Source: an uncultured Dorea sp. (lineage in GTDB: Bacteria > Bacillota > Clostridia > Lachnospirales > Lachnospiraceae). Taken from it: DNA of 64,000 bases. Below, one piece after another: positions 54,801 to 63,877 of the stretch. The stretch covers positions 54,338 to 118,337 of the forward strand of contig CAMBRQ010000004.1 of NCBI GenBank assembly GCA_945870325.1, read 5' to 3'. Every line of letters starts with the position of its first letter. Position 1 is the first letter of the stretch. The translations under genes and the position numbers were made by a program. The notes beneath the pieces are model-generated. The model had not been told where the DNA came from, ran no database searches, and saw only the letters and a program-made list of their open reading frames with translations.

Positions 54801-56435
54801 CGCTTCTTCTGCCAGAGTTTCCTGGGATTCGTATTCCTGGGTTCGTTCTTCATAGGTGCAAGCGCAGGTTCCCGCGATCGTAGCATCTAACTGCATAATA
54901 GTATCCAGATACTGTGCGTGCATTTCTTCGTGCATATCCCGTGTGTGTGCCGGATAAGCAGCCGGGGATTCGTCTGTGTGTGCAGAATAATCTGCGTACG
55001 TCAGGTCATAGTGTGCCTGTTCCAGTGCATCCTTTTGAGACTTGTAGAAGTCCAGATTCACCAGAAGTTCGTCGATTCCATACAACTGCCAGTTCGTTTT
55101 GTAAGTGTCAATATAAGGCCGCTTACCTTCGGAGGCGGAGAGTTCCCGGTTGGAGAACTCAATCTCAATGCTTGGAAGTATGACATCTCGTATCTGATAA
55201 TAGTCATTGGCATCGGGAGAAGCGATTAACTTCGCTTCATCGAAATTGCCGTTCTCATCCACATAGAATGCTTCGTAACCCTCTTTTTGAGCCAGGTATT
55301 TTTCTTTGGCTTGGGTAAGGTTCTCTGTGCTGAACTTGTTCCATTCGGCGGAACAGTCGTCAAGTGGTACGCGATCCATCAGTTCGGATAGAATCGCCAA
55401 TTGCTGATTATATTGTCTGACGTAGGATATGTACTCATAGCGTTTGGATTCCATATCTGACTGCCACGCCTGATACTTGGCGATCAGAGATTCGCTCATA
55501 TATCTGGTATTGAGGAAATATGAGAGATTCTCAATCATATCGGAGCCAAAATTCACATAGCCGATGCCTAAGTTGTCATCGCCGGATACCCGGTATCTGG
55601 TGTAGATACTGTTCTTATCAACAGAGATATCGTTCGAATTCTGCAGGTTGCGGAAGCCAATGGTGACATTGGTATCTTTGCCGATGTGTTCTGGTCGGTA
55701 GGCATTAATGGTCATGGTGTTGATATCGAATCGAATAATGCATTCGAAGAACTGTTCAATATCCTGGGTCAGGAAGGAATAGACGCTCTGGGAATCGATA
55801 TCAAATGTCCCGATCTCGTCTTTTAATTGAACGACAGACTCCGTCAATTCCCCGTCCACATAGGAGCGGTATACTTTGGGGATCTCGTCGATATATCCGA
55901 TACTCCAGCCTTCGACTCCGGCGTAGGATAGAAGCATATGAAGAAGACTGAGTTCCGGGTTCTCCTTATTACAGAAGGTTACCTGCTCTTTGGCGAATGG
56001 GACACCATCTATGTAATCAACATTATCCGGGGACAGCATCTCAATGGAGTCTGTGGTGCCGCAATTCACTTTGAAGCCAACCAGATCCTGATTGGTTAGT
56101 TCGATGTCAACGGACTGAGCAGATACCTGTTTCGTCTCAGACTTGCCATCGTTGGATATCTGTGGGGCCGACATGATGAACCAGCCGATATGCTCGACGT
56201 AGATACGCATGAACTCATCCAGCAGTTCATAGCCATTGGATGGTACCAATACACCGTACAGATTCACGGTATTATCATAGGTAAATGTTAACTGTGCGGT
56301 ATCATTCAGATTCATGGTCAGTGTTAGTGACTCGGGATGGATGGCATTCAGAGGACAGATAATCTGTCCTTCTGGATCCGCAAGATAGAAGATGGGTGGG
56401 TCTGCATGCCCGTTCGTATTGAATGGAATCTTCAT
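51888..56435 (-). CDS. Tail-associated (Tal-type) baseplate protein with discoidin-like domain
   Basis: 1515 residues from ATG 56435, five bases beyond the stop of the preceding gene; a GTG four codons earlier overlaps that stop. The N-terminal 400 residues resemble the prophage endopeptidase-tail/Tal family that forms the tail tip. Long alpha-helical, coiled-coil-prone segments (about 320-450, 1050-1270) follow. Around 1310-1400 a discoidin (F5/8 type C) fold is suggested by YLLLDLGTPYSIDSITIWHYY, RTYNHRLEISNDG and YSRIRQDLG, a sugar-binding module. No peptidase active-site motif is seen by eye. It is encoded between Dit and fibre genes, as expected. Confidence 0.82.
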   Translation of the reverse strand: MKIPFNTNGHADPPIFYLADPEGQIICPLNAIHPESLTLTMNLNDTAQLTFTYDNTVNLYGVLVPSNGYELLDEFMRIYVEHIGWFIMSAPQISNDGKSETKQVSAQSVDIELTNQDLVGFKVNCGTTDSIEMLSPDNVDYIDGVPFAKEQVTFCNKENPELSLLHMLLSYAGVEGWSIGYIDEIPKVYRSYVDGELTESVVQLKDEIGTFDIDSQSVYSFLTQDIEQFFECIIRFDINTMTINAYRPEHIGKDTNVTIGFRNLQNSNDISVDKNSIYTRYRVSGDDNLGIGYVNFGSDMIENLSYFLNTRYMSESLIAKYQAWQSDMESKRYEYISYVRQYNQQLAILSELMDRVPLDDCSAEWNKFSTENLTQAKEKYLAQKEGYEAFYVDENGNFDEAKLIASPDANDYYQIRDVILPSIEIEFSNRELSASEGKRPYIDTYKTNWQLYGIDELLVNLDFYKSQKDALEQAHYDLTYADYSAHTDESPAAYPAHTRDMHEEMHAQYLDTIMQLDATIAGTCACTYEERTQEYESQETLAEEALSHMNALAAQMDKNNWSMEGVDGFTAKELRTLSRLYRDTDYTNPHMFLTDSDDPVSAIDEQLKLLDAAIKDLEATSQPQYIYRTDLDNFLTLYDYRDYTNNLELGDFLYLGTQDDSLVRLRLISYSYHPLSPTGNLQIEFSNMIRTGSKRYDTTYLLGLAGNTSKNSITGSSNNSSRNEGTSLTAGLIRKILASSIFQGKLSDTINRHFGSIIGQLVVSKNLESEMIRTIDIDAENGFFQYLQAQLIATNKIITDSAIINQLSTLTANIQKALIGTSHTETGIVMKLTADNAVIDEAFIKNVISQYISVNELKAGNLDTNQIHILSEDGTLSIVGNTQQFKDKDGHVRIQIGEDDIGNFTFIVYDRNGQGVLIDQDGIHASAIADGLIRNQMLADKTIESQKIDWTSCGAATDTAGNPIWNSAQITLNGQGLDIQFASITDQINAFETSIDTMQTRIEGVQSMVNAVNKSITDKVWRTDLVEVTDEKGNTISQSIVDLLVEHNISLSGLTSTVRKVEDTAGTLATQVSTLEQDAGAFRQTVSTIYATKDEVEVSTSLLIQKDTEISGKVTDLQGNLSTLSTSLNDITARVESAEGNITSLNVTTEGLQTNVSDTQGNISTLQQTAESLESTLARKQDAMLSSVRFIRDWLNGSTADTDNRWVECQVMSDNNNIAASIIPELYDQSHNPVETSQDLALYTDGTLLLSPEEAGESSDTSETYIHTEAGGNQYLLLDLGTPYSIDSITIWHYYSDRRTYNHRLEISNDGINWQCLYNSQHSGGYTESESGRTYYLSDSAATAQYSRIRQDLGTLDIALYNVENAFGDFQDTINGQYSELQASFNTLTSKITDLENGVDTNSSTITQTSDKWEALFQTLGMIEGGQTNISLSAKGMEVLNPLTGVKTLITIDEFAGYYNDEKIFSLNEDLTQTKRILVENGLDTCAIKLIPSTYTLSDGTTYRALVHVRSGGTS

Positions 56436-56439
56436 AGTA

Positions 56440-57537
56440 TTATGCACCTGCCTTTCTGGTTTCTCGATGTGTGATGGTGATGGTACAGTCTGTTCCCCAC
56501 AGTAGAAGTCTGTTATCCCCGCTTCGCAGCCTTGGCCAGTACATGTAGTCTACATCTTCAATGCCAAGTTCTGACAGCCGGATCATACGGTCAAGGTCAT
56601 CGAAGAGAAATAGTTTCTCAGCATTGATTCGGACAGGAAGGGACTTCTTCACAGTCAGATAGAGGAAACCGCCTTGAATGATGGCGTAGCTTCCATTAGA
56701 TGTGGAGTAGAAAGCCATGCATTTGAAACGATTGTCAGAAGAATCAGTGTAGGAAAAAGGAATAGCCGTGCCATCGCAGACTGTCAGGATAGAACCATTG
56801 CCTTCATATGTGTATTCTGGGGCGTATCCGTGGGTGAGGCCATAGTCTGAGATTAGATTCTGGAGCAGTGTTCTGGCATCATCCGACGTGGAATCCAGAT
56901 CCAGAGTTCCTTGTTGATAGATCTGGCAGTCGGATAGGTTGCAGAGAAAGATCTGACCTGTTACATTGGATTCAATCCGGATAGAGGGATAGCAATAATC
57001 TTCCAGGCGATCATCCTGGCTATTCAGGATATACTCGTGGGTATTGCCTTTGAGGATCATCGTATCAACGAGTTCTTCGGTGTATCCATAAGGAGAAGAA
57101 CACTCGAAGATTAGCCTGAGACCATAGACATCCCCGTTAATGTTGAAGGGTCGGATGTCAGAGAATTGCCCGTAATAGCAAGGGGTATCATAGGGCGCTT
57201 GCTCTTCATATTCCAGTATCAGGTACTGGGAGGTTATGGTAGAGGTAAGCCACCGTGTCAGTTCTCGGATGTCTCCGTTTGTCAGAATTGCATCTGCCTG
57301 GGAACTGTAATAGTCTGGGTCTTTCACAATGTGTAATTCGAATGTCAGCCGGTCTCCCAGATGAGACCAGCTGACATTCGGTTCCGTACGGTAATGATTC
57401 GTATCACCGTAACTGATATCCCGAGAGAATGCGAATGCACTGTCAGGGTTCTGTTCGAAATCAACGGACACATAGTGTCCGTCCAATTCCGATAGTTTTC
57501 TGTCTAAGTAGGTAAAATCCTTGAAAATCTTAGCCAT
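56440..57537 (-). CDS. Distal tail (Dit) protein
   Basis: 365 residues of the siphovirus Dit family (Sipho_tail), which forms the ring linking tail tube and baseplate. It begins IFKDFTYLDRKLSELDGHYVSVDFEQNPDSAF, with DRLTFELHIVKDP and YYGQFSDIRPFNINGDVYGLRLIFEC typical of the N-terminal domain. A galectin-like insertion (about 180-300) follows. The start ATG has AAAGGAG. It lies between the tape measure and Tal genes. Confidence 0.85.
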   Translation of the reverse strand: MAKIFKDFTYLDRKLSELDGHYVSVDFEQNPDSAFAFSRDISYGDTNHYRTEPNVSWSHLGDRLTFELHIVKDPDYYSSQADAILTNGDIRELTRWLTSTITSQYLILEYEEQAPYDTPCYYGQFSDIRPFNINGDVYGLRLIFECSSPYGYTEELVDTMILKGNTHEYILNSQDDRLEDYCYPSIRIESNVTGQIFLCNLSDCQIYQQGTLDLDSTSDDARTLLQNLISDYGLTHGYAPEYTYEGNGSILTVCDGTAIPFSYTDSSDNRFKCMAFYSTSNGSYAIIQGGFLYLTVKKSLPVRINAEKLFLFDDLDRMIRLSELGIEDVDYMYWPRLRSGDNRLLLWGTDCTITITHRETRKAGA

Positions 57538-57554
57538 AGAATCTACTCCTTTCG

Positions 57555-60500
57555 TTATTTTAGTTTCCGGTAATCGCCGGATAATTCTGTTGATACGATA
57601 TTGGTTAAATCTCTGCCAAGACGCGGCAGAGCAGCTCTTAATTCATCCACAATGTCTGTACTTGCGTTCCCCTCGATATTCAAAAGTGTATCGAAATGGA
57701 ATTCTGTATGAAGGCTGTGCCCAGAAGATGGAATATTCGAATTCCTCATATAAGTGAGCCGGATGCCCGGATTATGCAGCAGTTCTGGTGCCTGTTCCGC
57801 CAGATTCCACAGGTTCTCAGCAAGTCCGGATGGGATCACACCGTCACCTCTCTTAAGAGGAATCAGCATACCGCCGTCAGTTTTGCGGATGATGATCTCG
57901 CCGTTATGAATGAAGTCTGCTCCGGTTCTTGGGACAGATCGGCTTCCAGTGCGGTAGCCTGCAGACTTCATCTTGCTAAGGAGCCAGACATTCTGCGCGG
58001 CAGTTCCGGAATAGTATCCGCTTCCGCCCCAGTACTGGTAGAGTTCGCGGATTGCAGACATGGAAGAATCATAGTCATGGTACTTCAAACGGTCTACGAT
58101 GGAAGTATTGATGTTCAGTTTATTCTTCGGGTAATAGTCCTTCTTATGGCGGAAAGGAATTGAACTTCCGCTCTGTGTAGGTTGGTTTTGGGCTGGTTTT
58201 GCCGCTGGAGGGGCAGTGACAGTGACGGATACGGAAGCAGTGATGCCGCTTCCGTCGGTAGTCATGCACAGGATGGATGCAAAGCCTGGCTTGACGGCAT
58301 GAATGGTCCCACCGGATACGGTAGCCACCGCAGAATCAGAAGAAGACCATGCAAGCGTCTTATTGGCGGCATCTGTAGGACGAATGCGCGCAGAGACAAC
58401 GGCAGACTTCCCTTGCTGCAGTGAGAGGGCAGAAGCGCTTAAGAGCAGTTCTGCCACCGGACGATTGCGGATATCTGGCGTCTGCTGGATGTTGTTCAGG
58501 ATGGAATCATTGGTTGGGGTTTTGTTAATGGCACCAGTGTTGATGCCGGAAATAGTTCCCGAAGACTGTATATTACCCTGACTTGTAGTACCCGCAGACA
58601 CTTGTCCTTGCGCACCTGCCTGAGTGCTAAGTCCTGAGATGTTTTGGTTCAGTCCTGCATTCCCGATAAATCCGGTATGGGAGATGATTCCCTGAATCTT
58701 ACCATATGCCTGATCATACATATCGACCACACGGTTCAACATATCTGCAACGACCTGCTCTTGCTTATCGGCATTGAGTGTCAGTTCATTCAATGTCTGA
58801 TCCAATGAGGTGTCCAGACGGTCGGATAGAGCATCATAACCTCTATCCTGCATGTCATTGGCATGATCTCTTTTTATCTCGGCGAGATTCTCTTCTTCCT
58901 TGGCAAGTTCTTGTTCTAACTGTCGAAGTTCTGCCTGGGCAGATGCATTATGGACGCCTTGCAGAGCCGCAATCTGTGCTTTGAGTTGATTGACAGACTT
59001 AGATTGTGACTGGACCTTCTTAGAGAATTCGTAGTATTTCTGATCGAGATCCATAGCCTTCTGTCGTTTCTTATAATAATCATCCATGTAACCAATCTCA
59101 GTTTTTAACTGGTCGGTGTAGAGATCGAGAATAGAGTCTTTGTAATCCTGGACGTCACCAGCGGCATCCTGAATCTCTTTGAGGAAATGAGTCTGACTCT
59201 TTTCGTAGTCTTTCTGAGATAAGATTCCGTTCTGATATGCCTCATCCAGTTTGTGCAGTGCCTCTGTGTATTCGGCAATCTTCTGCTTGGATGCGGTCAT
59301 CTCCTGATTCAGAAGTGCGAGGTAGGCAGCGCCACTGTCGGTAAGGCTGCCGGAAGCATCCAGGAAAGAATCCTTATCCAGAAGAGAACGCAGATTCTTC
59401 GTGCCGGAGATGGTTTGGTTCAATCCATCTATCATTGTTTCAAAAGGGTTCGTGAACCTGGCTTCCCAGATGGATGCTTTGAGTTTCTCGTTGTCTTCCA
59501 GCAAGTTGTAGATGTCAGAATCCAGACTTGAGATTTCCTTAGCAAGTTTGTTATAGAGATCAGTTCCTACATCGTATCGATTCTGCTGGGATATTAACTG
59601 TTGACGATAGTTATATTTTTCCTGAATGGACTGGTTATTAAGTTCAATCTGTTGCTGATAGTCGGCTTCGGTAAGTGGTCTGCCGGAGGCTTCCTTCAGA
59701 GAGCGCAGGTCTTCCAGATTGTTGGTGACTCTTGAGAGATAATCGATCGTGTTCTCGAATTTCTGCCACTGGGCATCCAGAAGCTGCTGGTTATAATCTG
59801 CAATCTTCTTCTGGGCATCATACCATTCATCGGAATACTGTTTTACTGCTCCCGAAGACACCTGTCTGTTCAGTTCAGCGGTGTAGGCAGCCAGTGCGGC
59901 TTGCAGATCAGAGATCTGGTTCGCGTAGCCGAAATCATCGTTGTAGTCAAACCGATTGCTGTAGTAATTATCGATATTCTCCAGTTTCTTCATGGCAAGA
60001 TCTACCAGTTCTTTTTGGAGATCGGCGATATCTTTCTGAATATTCAGCGCCTTTTCATAATATTTCTTATAGTCATCAATCTGATCCTTGAGTGTCTCAT
60101 CGGTAATGTCGCTGATACTGTAGCTGCCATTCTGGACGGCATTCATCCAGGAAGCAGACAAGCCTACGGAATTCGCTTTGTCCATGTATACCTGATATGC
60201 TGATTGATAGGAAGAGAGGTTACTCTTCGCTTTGGAGATGGCTTGATCCATCTGCTGGTTCTGGGCATCCAGGTTGTAGGAGAGAGACTCGATAGAATCG
60301 GTCATACGCTTGAAGGCAGTCTCCATGCGGTCAATGAGAATCTCGATCTGGTCGAATTGTTCCTTGAACTGGCTGCCGCTAGCATATGCTCTGCCGGAGA
60401 GCGCTGTGCCATTGGAGTAGGAATTACCGATCATGTGGGCATAGGAACCGGTCACATAGCCGTGTTTTAAGATGTCGGCTGACTGCCTGTGGTTGAAGAT

Positions 60501-62669
60501 GACGTCCCCAGCTCTTAGGTTTGCCATAGTCGGGTAGCCGCCATTGAGGATGAACCAGCGGCCATTACGGACGATAATCTCGCTGCCTAATTCGTTGATA
60601 AGGGCGCGGCCGCTGTGGGATAAGCCCCAGTTGCCGGTGGCGTGGGCGGTGCCGGAGGCATGGGATACGCCGCTCTTTACATTTGCGGCTATATTTTTAC
60701 CTGTGTTTACAATTCCACTGACGGAACCACTGGTGACTGTTGAGACGGTAATAGTCTTAAAGGAAGGAATTGCCGATATAGACCGAAGAATCCCACTAAG
60801 AATTCCGCTTGCGTTATCCTGCGCCGAGATGGTGGTATTGTGTGATGAGTCAATGGAATGAATCGAACTTTTTACTAAAGAAGCAATTCCGCTAACATTG
60901 TCATTAGCAAGCAATTCGGATATCTTAGACGCAGGAATGCCGGAGATCTTGGAAAGTACTTCTGCGATGACACCAGATGCGCCGTTCGTGGCTAATAGCT
61001 GGGTCAGCATTTCAGTTGGGATACCGCTTAGTGTCGATAGGATCTCCAGGGCTTCCGGGCTGATCTCATCTTCTGCCAGGAATGTGGATATCGTCTCTTC
61101 GGGAAGCCCCAGGATATCTGAAAGTATAGAGGAAATCTTCTCATTGGCATCTTCGGTATCCGCGTCAATCGATATCTGCACGTCTTCTGCGTCAATCCCC
61201 AGGAGAGTGGCAATGGTTTCTTTTGCCTCTTCAATGGAGGAAGTCATGCTTCCGAGAATGTCTTGCCCGCCGCCTTCATCTATGAAAGAATTGAAAGCGT
61301 TCTGCCATTCTTCGGCAGTACTGTCCTCGTCCAGTTCAAGAGCAAACTCTGACTCTGCAAAAGCATCCAGAAGTTCGTTCTGGATATCATACAGGTTGCC
61401 GATCTCAGCTTGGATCTGGATCTTCTCCTCATCCGATGCGCCGTTTAGCTGTTCGCGGAGTGCAGCGATTGCCTCATTGGCGGCCTGATATTCGACTGGG
61501 ATGGAGAAGGATTCATTGTGGAAGCCTAAGAGTTCCTCGGAACTAGTGCGATAGGCTTGCTTATCGGACAGGATCTTCTCCCAGTCGCTATTGTCCATGT
61601 CGCGCGTGTTGTAGGCGGTCAGTGCCTTATGGGCGTTTTGGTAAGCCTCAGAGGTCGTGTCTGTCATGGTGACCATGACGGAACTCATGTTGACAGCCCG
61701 CTTGGCCATGTCAGTCTCTAAGGCATCAATGGCTTCCTGGTACTGGTCGATATCCTTCTGGAAATTTTCAGCCTCCTCGTCAGAAGAGGCGCTGGTCTTC
61801 TTTTTCTTAAGGGAGTCGATCTCGGACTCATATTCTCTGACCTTCCGGATGCTTGCCTCGATTGCTTCGGCATCGGTCATGCCTACCGTATGCATATCAG
61901 CCTGTTTTGAGCCTTCGGCATATCGCCTGCCATTTTCATCATAGAGTTCGGTGAGGCTGGTGTCGGTTTTGCTGAGGTATTCTTCTCCTGCCTTATTCGC
62001 TTCTCTTGCATTGATATCTAAGAGGCGCTCTTTTGCGCTGATCTGTGTCTCCAGTGCCTGGTTCTGCTCCATGAGCTGTGCCAGTTCCGCACTGTCAGAA
62101 AGAGAGAGCGCGCCGGATGATTTCAGGGACTGCAGTTCTTCGATCCTTTGCTGGGTGATCAGATACTGGTCGTTGAGAGAAGATAGTTCTGCCTGGGTAT
62201 TGGAATATTCCTGAGAGGCGCCCTGCGCGCTGGATAGGGCTTCATCGTGGGTGACGGTAAAAGCATCGGCAAGAGCCATGACGCCGATGGCAGCGACGGC
62301 AGCGGCAGAGGCAATGCCGAGAGGGGAGGAAGCGAGTCCTTTCAGGAGAGTCCCTATGGTGGAGAAACTGCCGGATACTTGGGATGCAGTGCTGGCACTG
62401 GCGGAGCCTATATTTTGCATGGCAGAAGCGAACTCATCGGCAGAACTGTTTAATAATTTACAGTTGTTTGCAGCCAGAAGGATTTCTTCTGCCATTTGTG
62501 GATTTAAATTTAATTTGTTTAGTTTAGAAACAGCATCGTTAGCGGATAAGCCTTTGAGAGAGTCGCGAACGATGTTGAAATCCGCGTTGCTGGCGCCAGA
62601 TTTTAATATATCTGTCAAAGATGAGAAGTTCTTAAGGTTTTGGGCGGAATTAAAAGTCTTAAGTGACAA
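57555..62669 (-). CDS. Tape measure protein, main part, apparently lacking its true 5' end
   Basis: 1704 residues counted from TTG 62669, the first possible start; no ribosome binding site precedes it and the frame stays open back to a stop at 62730-62732. A membrane-like segment (about 108-135), very long helical stretches and TMP-typical Gly/Trp-rich segments (HSGRALINELGSEIIVRNG; TGADFIHNGEIIIRKTDGG) are present. Around 1440-1520 lies a bacterial Ig-like (Big_2) domain (LSASALSLQQGKSAVV...LAWSSSDSAVATVSG), unusual within a tape measure. The product sets tail length. A frameshifted piece with a good start signal lies upstream at 63583-63877, suggesting the gene was split. Confidence 0.8.
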   Translation of the reverse strand: MSLKTFNSAQNLKNFSSLTDILKSGASNADFNIVRDSLKGLSANDAVSKLNKLNLNPQMAEEILLAANNCKLLNSSADEFASAMQNIGSASASTASQVSGSFSTIGTLLKGLASSPLGIASAAAVAAIGVMALADAFTVTHDEALSSAQGASQEYSNTQAELSSLNDQYLITQQRIEELQSLKSSGALSLSDSAELAQLMEQNQALETQISAKERLLDINAREANKAGEEYLSKTDTSLTELYDENGRRYAEGSKQADMHTVGMTDAEAIEASIRKVREYESEIDSLKKKKTSASSDEEAENFQKDIDQYQEAIDALETDMAKRAVNMSSVMVTMTDTTSEAYQNAHKALTAYNTRDMDNSDWEKILSDKQAYRTSSEELLGFHNESFSIPVEYQAANEAIAALREQLNGASDEEKIQIQAEIGNLYDIQNELLDAFAESEFALELDEDSTAEEWQNAFNSFIDEGGGQDILGSMTSSIEEAKETIATLLGIDAEDVQISIDADTEDANEKISSILSDILGLPEETISTFLAEDEISPEALEILSTLSGIPTEMLTQLLATNGASGVIAEVLSKISGIPASKISELLANDNVSGIASLVKSSIHSIDSSHNTTISAQDNASGILSGILRSISAIPSFKTITVSTVTSGSVSGIVNTGKNIAANVKSGVSHASGTAHATGNWGLSHSGRALINELGSEIIVRNGRWFILNGGYPTMANLRAGDVIFNHRQSADILKHGYVTGSYAHMIGNSYSNGTALSGRAYASGSQFKEQFDQIEILIDRMETAFKRMTDSIESLSYNLDAQNQQMDQAISKAKSNLSSYQSAYQVYMDKANSVGLSASWMNAVQNGSYSISDITDETLKDQIDDYKKYYEKALNIQKDIADLQKELVDLAMKKLENIDNYYSNRFDYNDDFGYANQISDLQAALAAYTAELNRQVSSGAVKQYSDEWYDAQKKIADYNQQLLDAQWQKFENTIDYLSRVTNNLEDLRSLKEASGRPLTEADYQQQIELNNQSIQEKYNYRQQLISQQNRYDVGTDLYNKLAKEISSLDSDIYNLLEDNEKLKASIWEARFTNPFETMIDGLNQTISGTKNLRSLLDKDSFLDASGSLTDSGAAYLALLNQEMTASKQKIAEYTEALHKLDEAYQNGILSQKDYEKSQTHFLKEIQDAAGDVQDYKDSILDLYTDQLKTEIGYMDDYYKKRQKAMDLDQKYYEFSKKVQSQSKSVNQLKAQIAALQGVHNASAQAELRQLEQELAKEEENLAEIKRDHANDMQDRGYDALSDRLDTSLDQTLNELTLNADKQEQVVADMLNRVVDMYDQAYGKIQGIISHTGFIGNAGLNQNISGLSTQAGAQGQVSAGTTSQGNIQSSGTISGINTGAINKTPTNDSILNNIQQTPDIRNRPVAELLLSASALSLQQGKSAVVSARIRPTDAANKTLAWSSSDSAVATVSGGTIHAVKPGFASILCMTTDGSGITASVSVTVTAPPAAKPAQNQPTQSGSSIPFRHKKDYYPKNKLNINTSIVDRLKYHDYDSSMSAIRELYQYWGGSGYYSGTAAQNVWLLSKMKSAGYRTGSRSVPRTGADFIHNGEIIIRKTDGGMLIPLKRGDGVIPSGLAENLWNLAEQAPELLHNPGIRLTYMRNSNIPSSGHSLHTEFHFDTLLNIEGNASTDIVDELRAALPRLGRDLTNIVSTELSGDYRKLK

Positions 62670-62685
62670 GTGTAGGATATAGGAG

Positions 62686-63157
62686 ATGTCGTTTAAAAAT
62701 AAATATGATATAATTATAAATAGAAAATGTCAGGAGGAATACTCATGGGAAAAAACAAATATTATTGCAGGATTAATGGAACAATATATAATCTATCAAA
62801 GGTGCAGGATATATTAGATAAAAAGGAGAATCAGAGTATAGCCTTAACATTATATGAAGACCGTGTATTTGATAATATTGTGGATGCGAATACTTTTGAA
62901 GAGGTCCTAAAGTTTAATCATAATCAGATTCCGGCAGATTATAATGAGGCATTGAAAAGGCTGCAGGACCACAATGTTCAGAGTCGTAGGAGCAAATTAT
63001 CCTGTCCGAGGTGTGGAAGTACGAACTTGTATAAATATAAAAGAATGAGTGCACCGAATTATGTTTGTTCTGATTACTATTCTAGAGAGTATGATTATAG
63101 ATGTGAAAGTTGTAACTGCAAATGGAAAATGGATTAACATTTTCTCTTAAACGACAT
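62686..63157. repeat. 11-bp inverted repeats flanking a zinc-ribbon gene
   Basis: ATGTCGTTTAA at 62686-62696 and its reverse complement TTAAACGACAT at 63147-63157 bracket 472 bases that contain only the zinc-ribbon gene. No target duplication is evident at the outer edges. Confidence 0.5.
62745..63137 (+). CDS. Small zinc-ribbon protein
   Basis: 130 residues from ATG 62745, which follows CAGGAGGAAT; an upstream in-frame start at 62727 lacks this spacing. The N-terminal two-thirds are not recognised. The C-terminus holds two Cys pairs, CPRCGSTNLYKYKR and CESCNCKW, with an intervening VCSDYYSREY, the pattern of a zinc ribbon. It is opposite in strand to all tail genes and sits in the gap of the broken tape-measure gene, between short inverted repeats. 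It may be cargo (a moron) inserted into the phage. Confidence 0.7.
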   Translation: MGKNKYYCRINGTIYNLSKVQDILDKKENQSIALTLYEDRVFDNIVDANTFEEVLKFNHNQIPADYNEALKRLQDHNVQSRRSKLSCPRCGSTNLYKYKRMSAPNYVCSDYYSREYDYRCESCNCKWKMD

Positions 63158-63582
63158 TTATTTGGTAAAATTAAACTATTTTCTGTGAAAATAGCACACT
63201 TAGAATATACATTAACAGTTGATAAAATAAGGTTTTGACAACTGCAAGGATGGGTATTCGTTGAATATCCTCTCTGTTAAGAATTCTTATACCGTGTTAG
63301 CGGTTTTATACAATTCAGACATTATGCCAGAGAGTGTACTGCTGATTGGGACGCATTGCTTAGCGCAGCAGAAATTTTCAGACCATGCCATATACTGTCA
63401 CCAGTTCTGTTTCGGTTTTCTACCACTTTCCGTTCCAGCAAAGAGGGATTACCAGCCCTCCAATACTCCTTTGGGTATATTTATAGAACCCCCATTAACA
63501 CAACTTGTAAATGACACAATCTTCGTCATTTCCTTATTGTGAAGTGGACTCACTTGAAAAGTGTAACCCTGTGATTTTTGGG
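63158..63582 (-). other. Hairpin-rich non-coding stretch within the broken tape-measure region
   Basis: No supported gene (a 93-codon frame lacks a ribosome binding site and coding character). Hairpins: GGTATTC/GAATATC near 63252-63269, ACCGTG...CGGT near 63292-63305, CTGCTG/CAGCAG with inner GCGC/GCG pairs near 63340-63372, and GAGGG/CCCTC near 63443-63462. The density of stems suggests a folded RNA or transposon end, family not recognised. Confidence 0.4.
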
Positions 63583-63877
63583 TTAATCCAGGCTCTTTGA
63601 AACACCATTGGCAAGATTTTTTATATTATCAATAGCGTATACTGAATCATTAAAGGTAGTTAATCCTGCCTTTAGATTGTCTGTATTAAATTCTAAGGAA
63701 ACTTTTGCAGGTTTGATTGATATTGCCAGTTATCTGACTAATACAAGACTGAATCTGATTGCTTATTTGTGATGTATCTACATCTACATTAATTATGTAC
63801 TTTTGCTTGTTTAATTGCTCCTGGATAGTTTTGGTATCCAGAACAGGCTGTATGTTGATTTTGTTTTGGTCACTCAA
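63583..63877 (-). pseudogene. Frameshifted 5' fragment of a tail (tape-measure-like) gene
   Basis: It starts at TTG 63877 behind a canonical AAAGGAGG and reads MSDQNKINIQPVLDTKTIQ..., with repeated 'VDTSQISNQI'-type segments as in tape-measure N-termini. After about 57 codons it stops. A shift of one base near 63711-63716 restores an open frame (PAKVSLEFNTDNLKAGLTTF...NLANGVSKSLD) that stops at 63583. It is probably the original beginning of the tape-measure gene, now disconnected from the main ORF. A separate small gene with a sequencing error is the alternative. Confidence 0.5.

Noticed and set aside
63261..63542. 93-codon plus-strand ORF
   Set aside because: No ribosome binding site, unrecognisable product, and the stretch is better described by hairpins.
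62670..63582. Group I or group II intron interrupting the tape measure
   Set aside because: No domain V-like sequence, no P-Q-R-S core and no intron-encoded protein; the inserted gene is on the opposite strand.
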